The notes under the pieces: model-generated
The model's input: the letters and a program-made list of their open reading frames with translations, nothing else
Told to the model about the DNA's origin: nothing
The model's database searches: none
NCBI RefSeq assembly: GCF_014192215.1
Contig: NZ_JACHXP010000008.1
Coordinates: forward strand, 1 to 64,000
Length of the DNA: 64,000 nt
Direction: 5' to 3'
Source of the DNA: Halomonas cerina
Lineage (GTDB): Bacteria; Pseudomonadota; Gammaproteobacteria; Pseudomonadales; Halomonadaceae
Program-made: the position numbers and the translations under genes
In this document: positions 18,888 through 29,304 of the stretch, one piece after another
How the letters are laid out: each line of letters begins with the position of its first letter
Position numbering within the stretch: the first letter of the stretch is position 1

Positions 18888-20333
18888 ATGCTGCGACGAT
18901 CACTAGCCGGTGTCACCCTCGGCGCCCTGTGTCTGATGCTCCCTCTACCCGCGCCGGGCGCTGGCGACTACGGGCTGCCCAGCCTGGTCAGCAACAGTAC
19001 CCAGGCGGTCAGCGGCGAGGAGTTCCGTCTCGGGCGCGCCTGGCTGCGCCAGTTCCGCGCCCATGCTCCGGCCTGGCAGGACCCCATCGCTCAGGACTAC
19101 GTGGAGTCCCTGGTCGCCCGACTGCTCCCTCATAGTAGCCTGATCGGCCTCCAGCCCATCGTCACCCTGGTCGCCAGCGAGCGACTTAACGCCTTCGCGG
19201 TCCCCGGCGGGGTGATCGGCGTCAATGCCGGTCTCTTCGCCTTCGCGGAGCAGGAGGCGGACCTGGCCTCGGTGGTCGCCCACGAGCTCGGCCACCTCTC
19301 GCAGCGCCACTACGCCCGAGGCAAGGCGCGAGCCGAGCAGACCCAGATCCCGGCCATGGCCGCCATGCTAGCCGGCATGCTGATCGCCGCCGGGGGCGGC
19401 GGCGATGCCGGTATCGCCGCCGCCATGGGCTCCCAAGCCGCGCTGTTTCAGGATCAGCTGGCCTACTCGCGGCGTTTCGAGCAGGAGGCCGACCGCATCG
19501 GCCTGCAGGCCATGGCGGATGCCGGCTACCGGCCGCAGGCCATGGTCGAGATGTTCCGCGCCATGCAGCGCCTGGTCAGTCTGCAGGGCGGCAACCCACC
19601 GGAATTCCTGCTGACCCACCCGGTCACCGAATCACGCATCAGCGATGCCCAGGACCGTGTCGATCAGTTGCCGTCGGTCGCCGGGGAAACGAGCCTCGAA
19701 TATCACCTGGTCCGGGCCCGGGCTCTGTTGGCCATCCATGACCATGATGCTCCGCAGGCTGCGACCCGGCTGGCCCGCAGCGAGGCGCCCCCCCCGGCCC
19801 GCCGCTACCTGGCGGCGCTGACCGAGGCCCGGGCCGGACAGACCGACACCGCGCTGCGCGAGCTCGATGCCCTGGCCCGGCAGCTCCCCGACCTCGCTAT
19901 CCTGCCGGCCACAGCGGCGCGTGTCGCCTTCGAGGGGGGCCGCGTCGAGGCGGCCATCGAGCGCAGCCGACGCCTGCTGCGCCTGATGCCCGATCACCCG
20001 CCGACCCGTCTGTTGCTGGGCGAGGCCCTCCTGCAGCGCGACCCCGACGAGGCCTGGCGCGTGTTGCGCTCGCTGGCCGACCAGCGCCCCGAGGACCCGC
20101 AGGTCTTCACCCTGCTCGCCGAGGCCGCCGGACGCAGCGGCCGTGAGGCCTGGGGGCACCTGGCCCGGGCCGAGCAGCTGCAGCTCACCGGCCGCATCGA
20201 CCGGGCCATCCGCCAGCTGGAGGTGGCACGCCGGGTCGCCGAACGCGAGGGGGACCGCACGGCACAAAGCCGCATCGCCCAGCGCCGTGAAGCCTTCCTC
20301 GGCTACCGAGAGACGCTGGAGGAGTTTCAGTAA
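18888..20333 (+). CDS. bepA: Periplasmic M48 metalloprotease, BepA-like, with TPR region
   Basis: A 481-residue exported protein. A signal peptide (MLRRSLAGVTLGALCLMLPL...) is followed by an M48 domain with zinc motif HELGH and a downstream E in EQEADRIG. The C-terminal half is Ala/Leu-rich with TPR-like helical repeats. BepA degrades or helps assemble stalled outer-membrane proteins such as LptD. The ATG at 18888 is chosen because GAGGAAGG lies just upstream; an ATG seven codons earlier is possible. It is divergent from the tusA-like gene and is followed by a strong terminator. Confidence 0.88.
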   Translation: MLRRSLAGVTLGALCLMLPLPAPGAGDYGLPSLVSNSTQAVSGEEFRLGRAWLRQFRAHAPAWQDPIAQDYVESLVARLLPHSSLIGLQPIVTLVASERLNAFAVPGGVIGVNAGLFAFAEQEADLASVVAHELGHLSQRHYARGKARAEQTQIPAMAAMLAGMLIAAGGGGDAGIAAAMGSQAALFQDQLAYSRRFEQEADRIGLQAMADAGYRPQAMVEMFRAMQRLVSLQGGNPPEFLLTHPVTESRISDAQDRVDQLPSVAGETSLEYHLVRARALLAIHDHDAPQAATRLARSEAPPPARRYLAALTEARAGQTDTALRELDALARQLPDLAILPATAARVAFEGGRVEAAIERSRRLLRLMPDHPPTRLLLGEALLQRDPDEAWRVLRSLADQRPEDPQVFTLLAEAAGRSGREAWGHLARAEQLQLTGRIDRAIRQLEVARRVAEREGDRTAQSRIAQRREAFLGYRETLEEFQ

Positions 20334-20340
20334 CAGCTGC

Positions 20341-20365
20341 GGGCAACGGGCAACGGGCAACGGGC
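20341..20365. repeat. Short heptanucleotide repeat, unit GGGCAAC (3 copies)
   Basis: Three copies of GGGCAAC plus GGGC follow the bepA stop. It is the third distinct 7-bp unit in this window and sits about 50 bp from the GCTCGTA array. Confidence 0.85.
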
Positions 20366-20386
20366 AGGCCAATGATGTAGAGGACA

Positions 20387-20416
20387 AAAAGCCCGTGACA
20401 TCCGTCACGGGCTTTT
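20387..20416. terminator. Bidirectional terminator between bepA and nadA
   Basis: A perfect 13-bp stem (AAAAGCCCGTGAC / GTCACGGGCTTTT) with a 4-nt loop. Oligo-A and oligo-T arms make it functional in both directions for the converging genes. Confidence 0.92.
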
Positions 20417-20511
20417 GCTCGTAGCTCGTAGCTCGTAGCTCGTAGCTCGTAGCTCGTAGCTCGTAGCTCGTAGCTCGTAGCTCGTAGCTCGTAGCTCGTA
20501 GCTCGTAGCTC
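20417..20511. repeat. Heptanucleotide tandem repeat, unit GCTCGTA (13 copies)
   Basis: Thirteen perfect GCTCGTA units plus GCTC, reading on into the nadA stop codon (TGA on the minus strand at 20512-20510). It lies between nadA and the shared terminator, so it would be transcribed in the nadA 3' end. Confidence 0.95.
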
Positions 20512-21538
20512 AGGAATTGAAGTTGAGCATCCGCTCCAGGGGCTTCAGGGCGGCGAGACGCAGGGCGTCATCGACGAAGATCTCGCCGCTGCCGTCACGC
20601 AGGCTGCCGGCCAGGTTGTCTAGGGCGTTCATCGCCATCCAGGGGCAGTGGGCACAGCTCTTGCAAGTGGCACCGTTGCCGGCGGTGGGCGCCTCGAACA
20701 GGGTCTTGTCCGGCACCGCCTGCTGCATCTTGAAGAAGATGCCGCGGTCGGTGGCCACGATCAGCTTGTCGTTGGGCAACTCCTTGGCCGCCTTGATTAG
20801 CTGGGACGTCGAACCCGCCACGTCGGCCAGCTCGACCACCGATTCCGGGGACTCAGGGTGCACCAGCACCGCCGCCTCCGGATAGAGGCCCTTGAGGTCC
20901 TCGACCCCCTTGGCCTTGAACTCCTCATGGACGATGCAGGCACCGTCCCACAGCAGCATGTCGGCGCCGGTCTGCTTCTGGATATAGCCGCCCAGGTGCT
21001 TGTCCGGGGCCCACAGGATTTTCTCGCCGCGGGCCTTGAGGTGCTCGATCACGTCCACGGCAATCGACGAGGTCACCACCCAGTCGGCGCGGGCCTTCAC
21101 CGCCGCCGAGGTGTTGGCATAGACCACCACGGTGCGGTCGGGGTGGGCGTCACAGAAGGCGCTGAACTCCTCGGCCGGGCAGCCCACGTCGAGCGAGCAG
21201 GTGGCCTCCAGGGTCGGCATCAGCACACGTTTCTCCGGGGAGAGGATCTTGGCCGTCTCGCCCATGAAACGTACCCCGGCCACGACCAGGGTCTCGGCCT
21301 CATGCCGGGCACCGAAGCGCGCCATCTCCAGGGAATCGGCCACGCAGCCACCGGTCTCCTCGGCGAGCTGCTGGATGGCATCGTCGGTGTAGTAATGGGC
21401 CACCAGGACGGCATTGTTCGCCTCGAGCAGCGCCTTGATCTCCTCGATGCGGGCCTCGTCCTCGGCGGGAATACGGGTAGGGCAATAGGTACGTGCCAGC
21501 TGGTCGCGCAGCTCGGCACGGGAAGTCATGATCGTCAT
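20510..21538 (-). CDS. nadA: Quinolinate synthase NadA
   Basis: A [4Fe-4S] enzyme condensing iminoaspartate with dihydroxyacetone phosphate to quinolinate. The family blocks [41 protein letters not shown] and [13 protein letters not shown] include the three conserved cluster cysteines. The ATG at 21538 ([10 protein letters not shown], 342 residues) is preferred; a longer frame to 21652 exists but its start is Ala/Arg-rich and unlike NadA. No strong ribosome site is seen, so the start is uncertain. The stop codon lies in the GCTCGTA repeat. Confidence 0.94.
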   Translation of the reverse strand: MTIMTSRAELRDQLARTYCPTRIPAEDEARIEEIKALLEANNAVLVAHYYTDDAIQQLAEETGGCVADSLEMARFGARHEAETLVVAGVRFMGETAKILSPEKRVLMPTLEATCSLDVGCPAEEFSAFCDAHPDRTVVVYANTSAAVKARADWVVTSSIAVDVIEHLKARGEKILWAPDKHLGGYIQKQTGADMLLWDGACIVHEEFKAKGVEDLKGLYPEAAVLVHPESPESVVELADVAGSTSQLIKAAKELPNDKLIVATDRGIFFKMQQAVPDKTLFEAPTAGNGATCKSCAHCPWMAMNALDNLAGSLRDGSGEIFVDDALRLAALKPLERMLNFNS

Positions 21539-21705
21539 CGTGTCTACCACTGTGACCGGCAGGGGCTCCCCCTGCGTTACACCAGGTGCCGCCGCTCGTG
21601 CGCTCCGCACGGTGCAGCACGCCACAGGGTCAACCGCCGCGTCTCTCGCCATGGCCGACCCACGCCCATTCTAGACCAGATTGCCCGGCCAGTGTTCGAT
21701 TCGCG

Positions 21706-22767
21706 TCAGAAATCTGTCACCCCGTGCGCCTCATCGGCGGGTACCGCGTAGAACAGGCAATCGCTACGGGCGATCTCAACATGGGTGGTGGCCATGAACA
21801 GGCGCAACGGGTGGCGAGGATAGAGACCGCCGCCGCGCTCGCACAACAGCTGCCGAATGCGGTCCTCGCCGCGGGCGTCACGGGCCTGCAGCGTCGTCAG
21901 CCCTCTCCGCCCCAACCAGCCGAGGCACACGTTCGGCATGGTCACGCCTTGATTGCATGCATCGATACGCGACCACAGCGTCACGTCCATGCCGGGTTGC
22001 GGCGTCCGCGCGTAGTCGAGGCTGGCACCGGGGGCAAGCTCCACGCGCAGCGGATGCACCAGCACCTCGAGGGCGGGATCGGCCTCCAGGCCCGTCACGT
22101 CCTGCCACTCGGCCAGCTGCCGGTAGGCCTCGATCGCCACCTCCACGGAGGCGGGCTGCATGGCCCCCCCACACTCGAGGGTGAAGACGGGACACCCGGG
22201 GGGGAACGGATGGGTGAACGGCAACTCCATCAGGCTACCCAGGCGGAAGTCGGTGACGATCAGCCGGTCGCAGAAATGGCTCGCCAGGGCCTCGACGTGG
22301 GGGTCACGGTGCGTGGCGACCGCGAAGGCAGGACCGTCGCCCGAGGTATTGTGCACATCGATCACGCATTCCGGGCAGCGCGCCACGATGTCCCGGGCGA
22401 TGGCCTGGGCAAGCACGCCGGAGGCATCCGCCCAGGGCGGTCGAAAACAGCGGTTCAGGTCCCGGCCGGCCGGGGCGATACGGCGAGTGAGCACCGGCGA
22501 CGCCAGCGCTGCCTCGACGTTGGCCACCAGCACCGCCAGGCGGGTCTGTGGTCGCGGGCGCTCCGCCAGCCAGCGATGCAGCGCCAGCAGGCCGGAGGGC
22601 TCGTTGCCGTGCAGCAGGGTGGTGATCACCCGGCAGCGCTGGTCATCGATACCGGACAGCTCGATCCAGGTGGGACCATCGAGTGACGCAAGCCAGGCCA
22701 CCACATCGTGGTGATCGACGGGGGGGTCGACAAGGACAGGCAGGGTCGATGACAGCGTCGATGACAC
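21706..22767 (-). CDS. AstE/aspartoacylase family zinc hydrolase
   Basis: A 353-residue M14-like protein. LLHGNEPSG supplies the HxxE zinc ligands, DLNRCF the substrate-binding Asn-Arg and VIDVHNTSG the second zinc histidine, with a glutamate in FTLECGG. Succinylglutamate desuccinylase and aspartoacylase hydrolyse N-acyl amino acids. No astABCD genes are adjacent, so a role in arginine catabolism is not supported. It follows a GCS2-like ligase gene with only three bases between them, suggesting a joint small-molecule pathway. Confidence 0.75.
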   Translation of the reverse strand: MSSTLSSTLPVLVDPPVDHHDVVAWLASLDGPTWIELSGIDDQRCRVITTLLHGNEPSGLLALHRWLAERPRPQTRLAVLVANVEAALASPVLTRRIAPAGRDLNRCFRPPWADASGVLAQAIARDIVARCPECVIDVHNTSGDGPAFAVATHRDPHVEALASHFCDRLIVTDFRLGSLMELPFTHPFPPGCPVFTLECGGAMQPASVEVAIEAYRQLAEWQDVTGLEADPALEVLVHPLRVELAPGASLDYARTPQPGMDVTLWSRIDACNQGVTMPNVCLGWLGRRGLTTLQARDARGEDRIRQLLCERGGGLYPRHPLRLFMATTHVEIARSDCLFYAVPADEAHGVTDF

Positions 22768-22770
22768 GGT

Positions 22771-24261
22771 TCACACCTCCGTCGACCAGTGCGCCACGGG
22801 TTGGTTGGTAGCCACCGCCTCGCAATAGCGCTGGACCACCAGGCGACAGGCCTCGAGACGCTGGACGCCTCGCTGCTCGAACTGCGCCAGCATCCGGCGC
22901 TGCCAGCGGGCCCCACTGGTACGCGTTGCCAGACGCTCCTCGATCACCGCAAGATAGCGGCCGACGTCGGCGTCCGTCACCCCGGCGGCGCGCAGGCCCG
23001 ACCAGGCATAGGGCAGCAGCCTCTCCAGGAGTTCCACGACCGGCACCTCCACCAGCCGATGGTGCTGACGATGGGGCCACAACAGGCAGGCATCCAGCCC
23101 CGCCCGGGCAGCGCGATAGAAATTATGCTCCGCATACCGGAAGGGGATGGCGCTCACCCATCTCTCGACGTCATCGCGCATCCCCAGCACCAGGCCCAAC
23201 ATCAAGGCCGTGTTGGCGACCATGTCTTGCGCGGTCGGCCCCGCCGGCAGGGAGCGGATCTCCACCCGCAGGTGCCCCCCGTCGACGGGGTCATAGACCG
23301 CCCGATTCCAGGACCAGATGGTGCTCATGTGCAGGCGCAGCTCTGCCAGTGGCGGTGCGTCCTCCCCGGGACACCACGCCTCGGGTGGCGTGTCACTGTT
23401 GCGGGGGATCAGCGGCGGATGCAGGGCGACCGCCTCGGCGAACAGCTCCCAGGCACTGCGGCGCATCCACCCCTGGCCGAAGGCGACCCGTGACGGCTGT
23501 TGCCAGCGCCCTCTGCCGTGGGCGCGACAGTCCACCGACTGCGGGAACAGGGCGATGCGGGTCTCGTCCCACAGGCGCCGCTGCAGGAACAGCGGGGAGT
23601 TGGCCGCCAGCGCAAGCACCAGTGGCGTCACCAGTTGCACGGTGTTGAAGGTCTCGGCATAGCGTGTCGGCGTTACCCGCAGGTGCACCTGGAAGGAGGT
23701 ATTGGCGCCCTCGAGCACCACGTGAGCGCTGGAGACGTGGACACTGTCCACACCGTGAATCTCGACGTCGAAGTCCTCGCCACGCAGCCGCTTGAGGGCC
23801 CGCTCGAGCGCCCGATAGCGCGGCAGATCGGTCATCGCCCGGGGGCCGAGGTCGTCGCGTCGCAGGGTGGGCAGGATACCGATGGGGATGATCTGTCCCT
23901 GGTAGGCCGCCGCGGCCTTCTGCAAGCGTGCCAGGGCCTGGCATAGCTGTCGCTCCAGGGCCTGCAGGGGGGAGCCTGCCAGCGGCAGGGGGGTGAGGTT
24001 GTATTCGATGTTGAAGCGGTTCAGCTCCAGCTGCAGCTGTGGATCCTGCAGGGCCGCCATGAGCTGCCGGTTGATCGGCAGCACGCGCCCGTCGCCATCG
24101 GCGATATAGGTCTCCAGTTCCGCACCGAGGCTTGGCTCACCGCTCCCGAACCCCGGCTGGCGCAGCAGGGTCTGCAACATGGCAAGACTGGTCTGCAGGC
24201 GCTCGTCGAACCGCCTGGCCTCGGCCTCCGTGAAGTCGTCACGGTCCACGCTCGACCCCAT
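22771..24261 (-). CDS. Glutamate-cysteine ligase family 2-like protein
   Basis: About 496 residues. The N-terminal LGAELETYIAD resembles the GxExE ATP/Mg-binding start of the GCS2 (YbdK-type) carboxylate-amine ligases, and HLRVEIRSLPAGPTAQD resembles their C-terminal block. The family couples amino or carboxyl substrates using ATP; the exact substrate is unknown. The ATG at 24261 (MGSSVDRDDF) is preferred over a start six codons upstream. It is paired with an AstE-like hydrolase gene, so the two could build and cleave the same amide. Confidence 0.7.
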   Translation of the reverse strand: MGSSVDRDDFTEAEARRFDERLQTSLAMLQTLLRQPGFGSGEPSLGAELETYIADGDGRVLPINRQLMAALQDPQLQLELNRFNIEYNLTPLPLAGSPLQALERQLCQALARLQKAAAAYQGQIIPIGILPTLRRDDLGPRAMTDLPRYRALERALKRLRGEDFDVEIHGVDSVHVSSAHVVLEGANTSFQVHLRVTPTRYAETFNTVQLVTPLVLALAANSPLFLQRRLWDETRIALFPQSVDCRAHGRGRWQQPSRVAFGQGWMRRSAWELFAEAVALHPPLIPRNSDTPPEAWCPGEDAPPLAELRLHMSTIWSWNRAVYDPVDGGHLRVEIRSLPAGPTAQDMVANTALMLGLVLGMRDDVERWVSAIPFRYAEHNFYRAARAGLDACLLWPHRQHHRLVEVPVVELLERLLPYAWSGLRAAGVTDADVGRYLAVIEERLATRTSGARWQRRMLAQFEQRGVQRLEACRLVVQRYCEAVATNQPVAHWSTEV

Positions 24262-24328
24262 CGCCCGGCCCCCTGTCAATGTCCGGCATCATTGTCAGTC
24301 TAGGCGGGCGGCATGCCGTACCGACAAC

Positions 24329-24354
24329 AAAAAAGCGCCCGTAGGCGCTTTTTT
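24329..24354 (-). terminator. Terminator downstream of tRNA-Lys genes
   Basis: An 11-bp stem (AAAAAAGCGCC / GGCGCTTTTTT) with a 4-nt loop. On the minus strand it follows the two tRNA-Lys genes and ends their transcript; the A-rich arm could also serve the other strand. Confidence 0.92.
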
Positions 24355-24397
24355 GCTGGCTTTCCGGGGTCTTCTGGGAAGTCCTGAAGCCTATGTA

Positions 24398-24473
24398 TGG
24401 TGGGTCGTGTAGGATTCGAACCTACGACCAATTGGTTAAAAGCCAACTGCTCTACCAACTGAGCTAACGACCC
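24398..24473 (-). tRNA. tRNA-Lys (anticodon TTT), copy 1
   Basis: A 76-nt cloverleaf read on the minus strand: GGGTCGT acceptor arm, D-loop AGCTCAGTTGGTAGAGC, anticodon loop CTTTTAA giving UUU, T-loop GGTTCGAATCC, and an encoded 3' CCA. It is identical over all 76 nt to the copy 28 bp away. Confidence 0.97.
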
Positions 24474-24501
24474 ATGCTGCATGCAGCATCTCAGGTCCGG
24501 A

Positions 24502-24577
24502 TGGTGGGTCGTGTAGGATTCGAACCTACGACCAATTGGTTAAAAGCCAACTGCTCTACCAACTGAGCTAACGACCC
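24502..24577 (-). tRNA. tRNA-Lys (anticodon TTT), copy 2
   Basis: Same 76-nt sequence as the neighbouring tRNA-Lys, with CCA encoded. It is upstream of the other copy on the minus strand and 66 bp after the rluB stop, so both are probably one transcript ending at the oligo-T terminator. Confidence 0.97.
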
Positions 24578-24643
24578 GTCCGAACGGGTGCAGATAATAC
24601 GGATATGCCCCTGGACTGGCAAGTGTTTTTTTCCGGCCACCGC

Positions 24644-25495
24644 CTATCGGCGCGGCCGGGGCTTGCGCATGGCCTGGACCGGCTTGCGCTTGTGCTTGTC
24701 ACGACTCCAGCGGTTCTTCTCGTCGGGGGTCAGCTCCGGCACCTTGCGGGGCGGCAGGCCGGCCAGCTCGGCGAGGTCGTCGACCTCGTCCTGGCCCAAC
24801 TCCACCCACTCGCCGGCCTTGGCCCGCTTGTCGAGGAAGATATTGCCATAGCGCACCCGCTTGAGGCGGCTGACGGTGAGCCCCTGGGACTCCCAGAGCC
24901 GGCGGACCTCGCGGTTGCGCCCCTCCATGATCACCACGTGGAACCAGGTGTTGATGCCCTCGCCGCCGAACTCCTGGACATCGGTGAACCGCGCCGGGCC
25001 ATCATCGAGCATCACACCCTCGACCATGGCCTTGACCTGGTCCGGCTTGACCTCGCCCATCACCCGCACGGCATATTCCCGCTCGACCTGGGTGGAGGGA
25101 TGCATCAGCCGGTTGGCCAGCTCGCCGTCGGTAGTGAACAGCAACAGCCCACTGGTATTGATATCCAGGCGGCCAATGGCGATCCAGCGCTCGCCCTTGA
25201 GACGCGGCAGGCGATCGAAGACCGTGCGCCGGCCCTCCGGGTCCTTGCGGGTGCACAGCTCGCCCTCGGGCTTGTTGTACATGATCACCCGGCGCGGGAC
25301 CTCCTCGGCGCCACGCAGCGTCACCGGACGATCATCCAGACTGACCCGGTCGCGCGGCTCGACGCGATCTCCCAGGGTCGCCACCTGGCCATTGACCTTG
25401 ACGCGGCCCTCGGCGATGACGCCTTCCATCTCGCGGCGCGAGCCCAGCCCGGCACGGGCCAGGACCTTTTGCAGTTTCTCGGTGGTGGTACTCAT
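24644..25495 (-). CDS. rluB: 23S rRNA pseudouridine(2605) synthase RluB
   Basis: A 283-residue RsuA-family pseudouridine synthase. An S4 RNA-binding domain at the N-terminus ([18 protein letters not shown]) is followed by the catalytic motif [17 protein letters not shown] with its aspartate. A basic tail ([13 protein letters not shown]) ends the protein. The ATG overlaps the scpB stop by four bases; scpA-scpB-rluB is a widespread bacterial operon. Confidence 0.93.
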   Translation of the reverse strand: MSTTTEKLQKVLARAGLGSRREMEGVIAEGRVKVNGQVATLGDRVEPRDRVSLDDRPVTLRGAEEVPRRVIMYNKPEGELCTRKDPEGRRTVFDRLPRLKGERWIAIGRLDINTSGLLLFTTDGELANRLMHPSTQVEREYAVRVMGEVKPDQVKAMVEGVMLDDGPARFTDVQEFGGEGINTWFHVVIMEGRNREVRRLWESQGLTVSRLKRVRYGNIFLDKRAKAGEWVELGQDEVDDLAELAGLPPRKVPELTPDEKNRWSRDKHKRKPVQAMRKPRPRR

Positions 25496-26367
25496 CGGTC
25501 ATCTGTCTCACTGGTAGTGGATACCGTGTCCGTGGTGGCGTCCTCGTCGACGCGGCCACGGGCACGCTCGGACAGGCGCGCCTCCAGATCGGCGAAGCTC
25601 AGCCCTGCCCGCTCTGACGCCTTCCCGGCGTGGGTCTCGGCGGCCCTCCCGGCCGTCGTCTCGCCTGGCCCCGGCTCGTCCGGTGTCGGTGCCCTCTCGC
25701 CGTCCGTCTCGGGCGGCGTGGCGGCAGTCGGGGTCTCCTCGCTCTCCGGCCCGTTGTCCGGGGCCTCATCCGCCTGAGTCAGCAACTCCTGCTGAGGCGG
25801 GGGCGCCGCCTCCTCGAGGCGCGGCTCGTCGAACGTCTTGAGCTCGTGCATCGGCGGCAGCGCGTCCAGGGTCTTCAACCCGAAGTCGTCGAGGAAGGTC
25901 CGGGTGGTGGCATAGACCGCCGGGCGTCCCGGCACATCGCGGTGCCCCACCACCCGCACCCATCCCCGATCGTGCAGGGTGCGCATGATCGAGCCACTCA
26001 CCGTGACACCGCGCACCTCCTCGATGTCGCCGCGCGTCACCGGCTGACGGTAGGCGATCAGCGCCAACGTCTCCAGCAGCGCCCGGGAGTAGCGCTGCGG
26101 CCGCTCGTCCCACAGCCGCGACACCCAGGACGAGAGGCGCGGCCGGATACGCAGCTGGTAGCCCGAGGCGGTCTCCAGCAGTTCCATGGCTCCGCGCGCA
26201 TGGCGCCCTTCGACGCGGCCCAGGGCCTCGCGCAGGGACCGCCTCGGGGGGCGCTCGTGATCGTCGAACAAGGCCTCGAGGCGCTCGAGGGATAGCGGCT
26301 CGCCAGCGGCCAGCAGGGCCGCCTCGAGAATATCGTCGAGGGCCTCGGGGAATTCCATGGCGGTCAT
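25492..26367 (-). CDS. scpB: Segregation and condensation protein B
   Basis: A 291-residue ScpB. Two winged-helix domains fill the first 190 residues ([20 protein letters not shown] is the family hallmark). A Pro/Glu/Ala-rich low-complexity tail makes the protein longer than the usual ~200. ScpB dimers bind ScpA and SMC to form a condensin-like complex. Start and stop each overlap the neighbouring genes by four bases. No smc gene is in the window. Confidence 0.93.
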   Translation of the reverse strand: MTAMEFPEALDDILEAALLAAGEPLSLERLEALFDDHERPPRRSLREALGRVEGRHARGAMELLETASGYQLRIRPRLSSWVSRLWDERPQRYSRALLETLALIAYRQPVTRGDIEEVRGVTVSGSIMRTLHDRGWVRVVGHRDVPGRPAVYATTRTFLDDFGLKTLDALPPMHELKTFDEPRLEEAAPPPQQELLTQADEAPDNGPESEETPTAATPPETDGERAPTPDEPGPGETTAGRAAETHAGKASERAGLSFADLEARLSERARGRVDEDATTDTVSTTSETDDR

Positions 26368-27302
26368 GATGGCGCGCCCTTGTGCTCCTCGAAGGGGCTC
26401 TCCCCCCCCTCCTCTTCCAGGGCCTTTGTCTCGACTGCTCCCTGTTCCTTCAGCCGGGCCCTTACATGGATCGGCGAGAGCGGCGCGTTCTGCACGATCT
26501 CGAGCATGGCCTCCTTGGCAAGCTCGAGGATCGCCATGAAGGTGACGACCATGCCGGCTCGCCCCTCCTCCAGGGTAAAGAGTGACTCGAAGGAGGTGTA
26601 GTGCGCATGGTGCAGGCGTTCCATGATCGCCAGCATGCGCTCCCGGGTAGAGAGCACCTCGCGACTGATCTGGTGAACCTGGTTGAGCTCGGCGCGACGC
26701 AGGATGCCGGCCAGCGCCCCCAACAGCTCATCGAGCCCCACCTCCGGGTGAATCACCCGCGATTGAAGCGGCGGCAGCGCCGCACGAGCCGGGAACCAGT
26801 CGCGACCCAGCCGGGGCAACTCGGCCAGTGCCTCGGCGGCCTGCTTGAGCCGTTCGTACTCCTGCAAGCGACGAATCAACTCGGCCCGCGGATCCCCCTC
26901 CTCGTCATCGCCGTCCTCCTTCGGGGGGCGGGGCAGCAGGGTACGCGACTTGATCTCGGCGAGCATCGCCGCCATCAGCAGGTACTCGCCGGCCAGCTCG
27001 ATCTCCATGGCCTTCATCAGCTCCACGTACTCGATGTACTGGCGGGTGATGGCCGCCACATCGATGGCCAGGATGTCGAGGTTCTGTCGCCGGATCAGGT
27101 AGAGCAGCAGATCCAGCGGGCCTTCGAAGGCCTCCAGGAACACCCTGAGGGCTTCCGGGGGGATATACAGATCCTCCGGCAGCTGGGTGATCGGCTCATC
27201 GAACAGTCTGCCCAGCGCCACCGCCTGCTGGGCGGCAGGTGCAGGCGGCCCGGTGGTGTCGTCACGCGACGGCGCGTCAAGGGTCTGGGGCGTCTCGCTC
27301 AC
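26364..27302 (-). CDS. scpA: Segregation and condensation protein A (kleisin)
   Basis: A 312-residue kleisin. The ScpA core shows FEGPLDLLLYLIRRQNLDILAI, YLLMAAMLAEIKSRTLLP and the C-terminal winged-helix. It links SMC heads and recruits ScpB. An N-terminal extension of about 45 residues rich in Pro/Ala precedes the core. It is the first gene of scpA-scpB-rluB, all joined by four-base overlaps. Confidence 0.93.
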   Translation of the reverse strand: MSETPQTLDAPSRDDTTGPPAPAAQQAVALGRLFDEPITQLPEDLYIPPEALRVFLEAFEGPLDLLLYLIRRQNLDILAIDVAAITRQYIEYVELMKAMEIELAGEYLLMAAMLAEIKSRTLLPRPPKEDGDDEEGDPRAELIRRLQEYERLKQAAEALAELPRLGRDWFPARAALPPLQSRVIHPEVGLDELLGALAGILRRAELNQVHQISREVLSTRERMLAIMERLHHAHYTSFESLFTLEEGRAGMVVTFMAILELAKEAMLEIVQNAPLSPIHVRARLKEQGAVETKALEEEGGESPFEEHKGAPS

Positions 27303-27386
27303 GCGGGTCTGGCCTCCCGGCTGTCACGGTGGCGGATGGTCGATCGCACAGTCTACAAGAGCCGCCTCATCAGGGTAAGCCGTGGC

Positions 27387-29210
27387 TCAGCCCGCGACCT
27401 CGGCCCGTCGGTAACGCCCCGTATAGTCGAACAGCTTCTCACGCACCCGCCAGTGGCGCCCTGCCTGGCGCCCAACCACGAAGTCCGGGGCGCGTAGGCG
27501 ATGCTGCTCGGTGATCACTTCTTCCGGCGTGCACGGCGACCAGCGGCTTCCCGGGGCCCGCAGGTGGTCGCGCAGGAAGGCGACGGCGAAGGCGGCCCGC
27601 TGAGCCGGGGTCTCCAGGGCGAACCATTCGGCGAGTGTCGCGCCATCCTCGTCGTGGTAGATGACCTTGAGCCGCGGCAGGCCGCGGCCGTTGACGGTGG
27701 CCTCCAGGGCCATGCCCGAGACGCGCAATACCCGGGCATCGCGCAGCTTGAGCGCCTCGCGCAGCTTGTCGTCAGGGTCGACCAGCCGCGCCCGACAGCC
27801 GTGGCACTGCCGCGCGGCGATATCGTTCTCGGCACCGCACGCCTCGCAGACCTTGAAGCGATAGCGGAACGCGCACTGTCGCGTGCGCCGCGCCTCTCCC
27901 GGCAATGCGGGCTCGGCGGTGTCGACATTTACCAGCCCCTGGCAACGCCGTCCGAAGTGCTCGATGACCAGGTCGCCGTCGCGCCGGCCCCAGTACAGGT
28001 TGGCATGACCGCAGGCCGGGCATTCCACCTGCACCGGTTCGGTATCGTTGGCGGGTTTCGGCGAGCCTACCTCCGGCGCATAGAGGTCCCAAGGATTCCC
28101 GGCATAGTCCAGCACCAGGCAGTCGGTCTTGCCCGGCGCCAGGCGCAACCCCCGACCGACGATCTGCTGATAGAGCCCTACCGACTCGGTGGGGCGCAGG
28201 ATGGCGATCAGGTCCACATGGGGCGCATCGAAACCGGTGGTCAACACCGCCACATTGACCAGATACTTAACGCTGCGGGCCTTGAAGGCTGCAATAAGCC
28301 GTTCGCGCTCGCGCCCGGCGGTGGCGCCGGTGACCAGCGCCGCTCGCCCCGTCGGCAGATAGCCCAGGATCTCCTCGGCGTGGGCCACGGTAGCGGCGAA
28401 GAGCATCACCCCCCGGCGGTCCCGGGCGCGCTCGATCACCTCCGCGACGATGCCCGGGGTGGCCCGGTGGCCTGCCACCACCCGGTCGAGCTCATCCTCC
28501 CGGAACAGACCGCTCGAGGCCGGCCGCAGCGCCGAGAAATCGTAGCGTTCCACGGCAGCATCGCGGTGCACGGGAGGCGCCAGATAGCCCCGCTTGACCA
28601 TCAGCCGCAGCGGCTGCTCGAAGACACAGTCACGGAAGAAGCAGTCCGCGTCGCCGCGCACCATGCCATGGTGGTGGCGATGATAGATAAAGCCCTGACC
28701 GAGGCGATAGGGCGTGGCGGTGAGCCCCAACACCTTGAGGCGCGGATTGGCTTGGCTCAGGTGATCGATCACCTTTCGATAACTGGTACCCTCGTCCGGC
28801 GAGACCCGATGGCATTCGTCGATCACCAGCAGGGTAAAGGCACCATCCGAGAAAGTGCCGAGATTTCTGACTACCGACTGCACCGAACCGAACACCACCT
28901 GGCGTCCGGCCTCCTTGCGCCCCAGGCCGGCGCTGAAGATATCGGCCTTTAGGCCGTAGGCCCGGTACTTGGCCTGGTTCTGCTCCACCAACTCGCGTAC
29001 GTGGGCCAGCACCAGCACCCGGCCGCGGGCCAACCGGGCCAGTTCGGCAATCACCAGCGACTTGCCACTGCCGGTGGGCAGCACCACCACCGCGGGAGCG
29101 TCGAAATGGCGGAAGTGCGTGACCACACGGGCTACCGCCTCGCGCTGGTAGGGGCGCAATGACGGGGCACCGCCATGCTCCGTCGCGGGGGTGTCCAGGG
29201 AGTCTGCCAT
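27387..29210 (-). CDS. radD: DEAD/DEAH-box helicase RadD (YejH)-like
   Basis: A 607-residue superfamily 2 helicase. Motif I PTGSGKS (about residue 40), motif II DECH (about 128), motif III TATPYR and motif [10 protein letters not shown] are in order. C-terminal cysteine clusters ([26 protein letters not shown]) form the zinc-binding region typical of RadD. RadD assists RecA-dependent repair in E. coli. It is longer and more complete than a plain SF2 core, which supports RadD over a phage helicase. Confidence 0.85.
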   Translation of the reverse strand: MADSLDTPATEHGGAPSLRPYQREAVARVVTHFRHFDAPAVVVLPTGSGKSLVIAELARLARGRVLVLAHVRELVEQNQAKYRAYGLKADIFSAGLGRKEAGRQVVFGSVQSVVRNLGTFSDGAFTLLVIDECHRVSPDEGTSYRKVIDHLSQANPRLKVLGLTATPYRLGQGFIYHRHHHGMVRGDADCFFRDCVFEQPLRLMVKRGYLAPPVHRDAAVERYDFSALRPASSGLFREDELDRVVAGHRATPGIVAEVIERARDRRGVMLFAATVAHAEEILGYLPTGRAALVTGATAGRERERLIAAFKARSVKYLVNVAVLTTGFDAPHVDLIAILRPTESVGLYQQIVGRGLRLAPGKTDCLVLDYAGNPWDLYAPEVGSPKPANDTEPVQVECPACGHANLYWGRRDGDLVIEHFGRRCQGLVNVDTAEPALPGEARRTRQCAFRYRFKVCEACGAENDIAARQCHGCRARLVDPDDKLREALKLRDARVLRVSGMALEATVNGRGLPRLKVIYHDEDGATLAEWFALETPAQRAAFAVAFLRDHLRAPGSRWSPCTPEEVITEQHRLRAPDFVVGRQAGRHWRVREKLFDYTGRYRRAEVAG

Positions 29211-29304
29211 GGATCAACGCTTGACCTCGGTGTGGAGTGCCATGATACCTAAAGGGGAATCCAGGACGATGCGCGTCGTCCAATTTAAAAGAGGAGGGAC
29301 GCGA

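Noticed and set aside
24398..24577. Possible second integration site at the duplicated tRNA-Lys
   Set aside because: Both copies are complete genes with CCA and only 28 bp between them; this is a plain tandem gene duplication.
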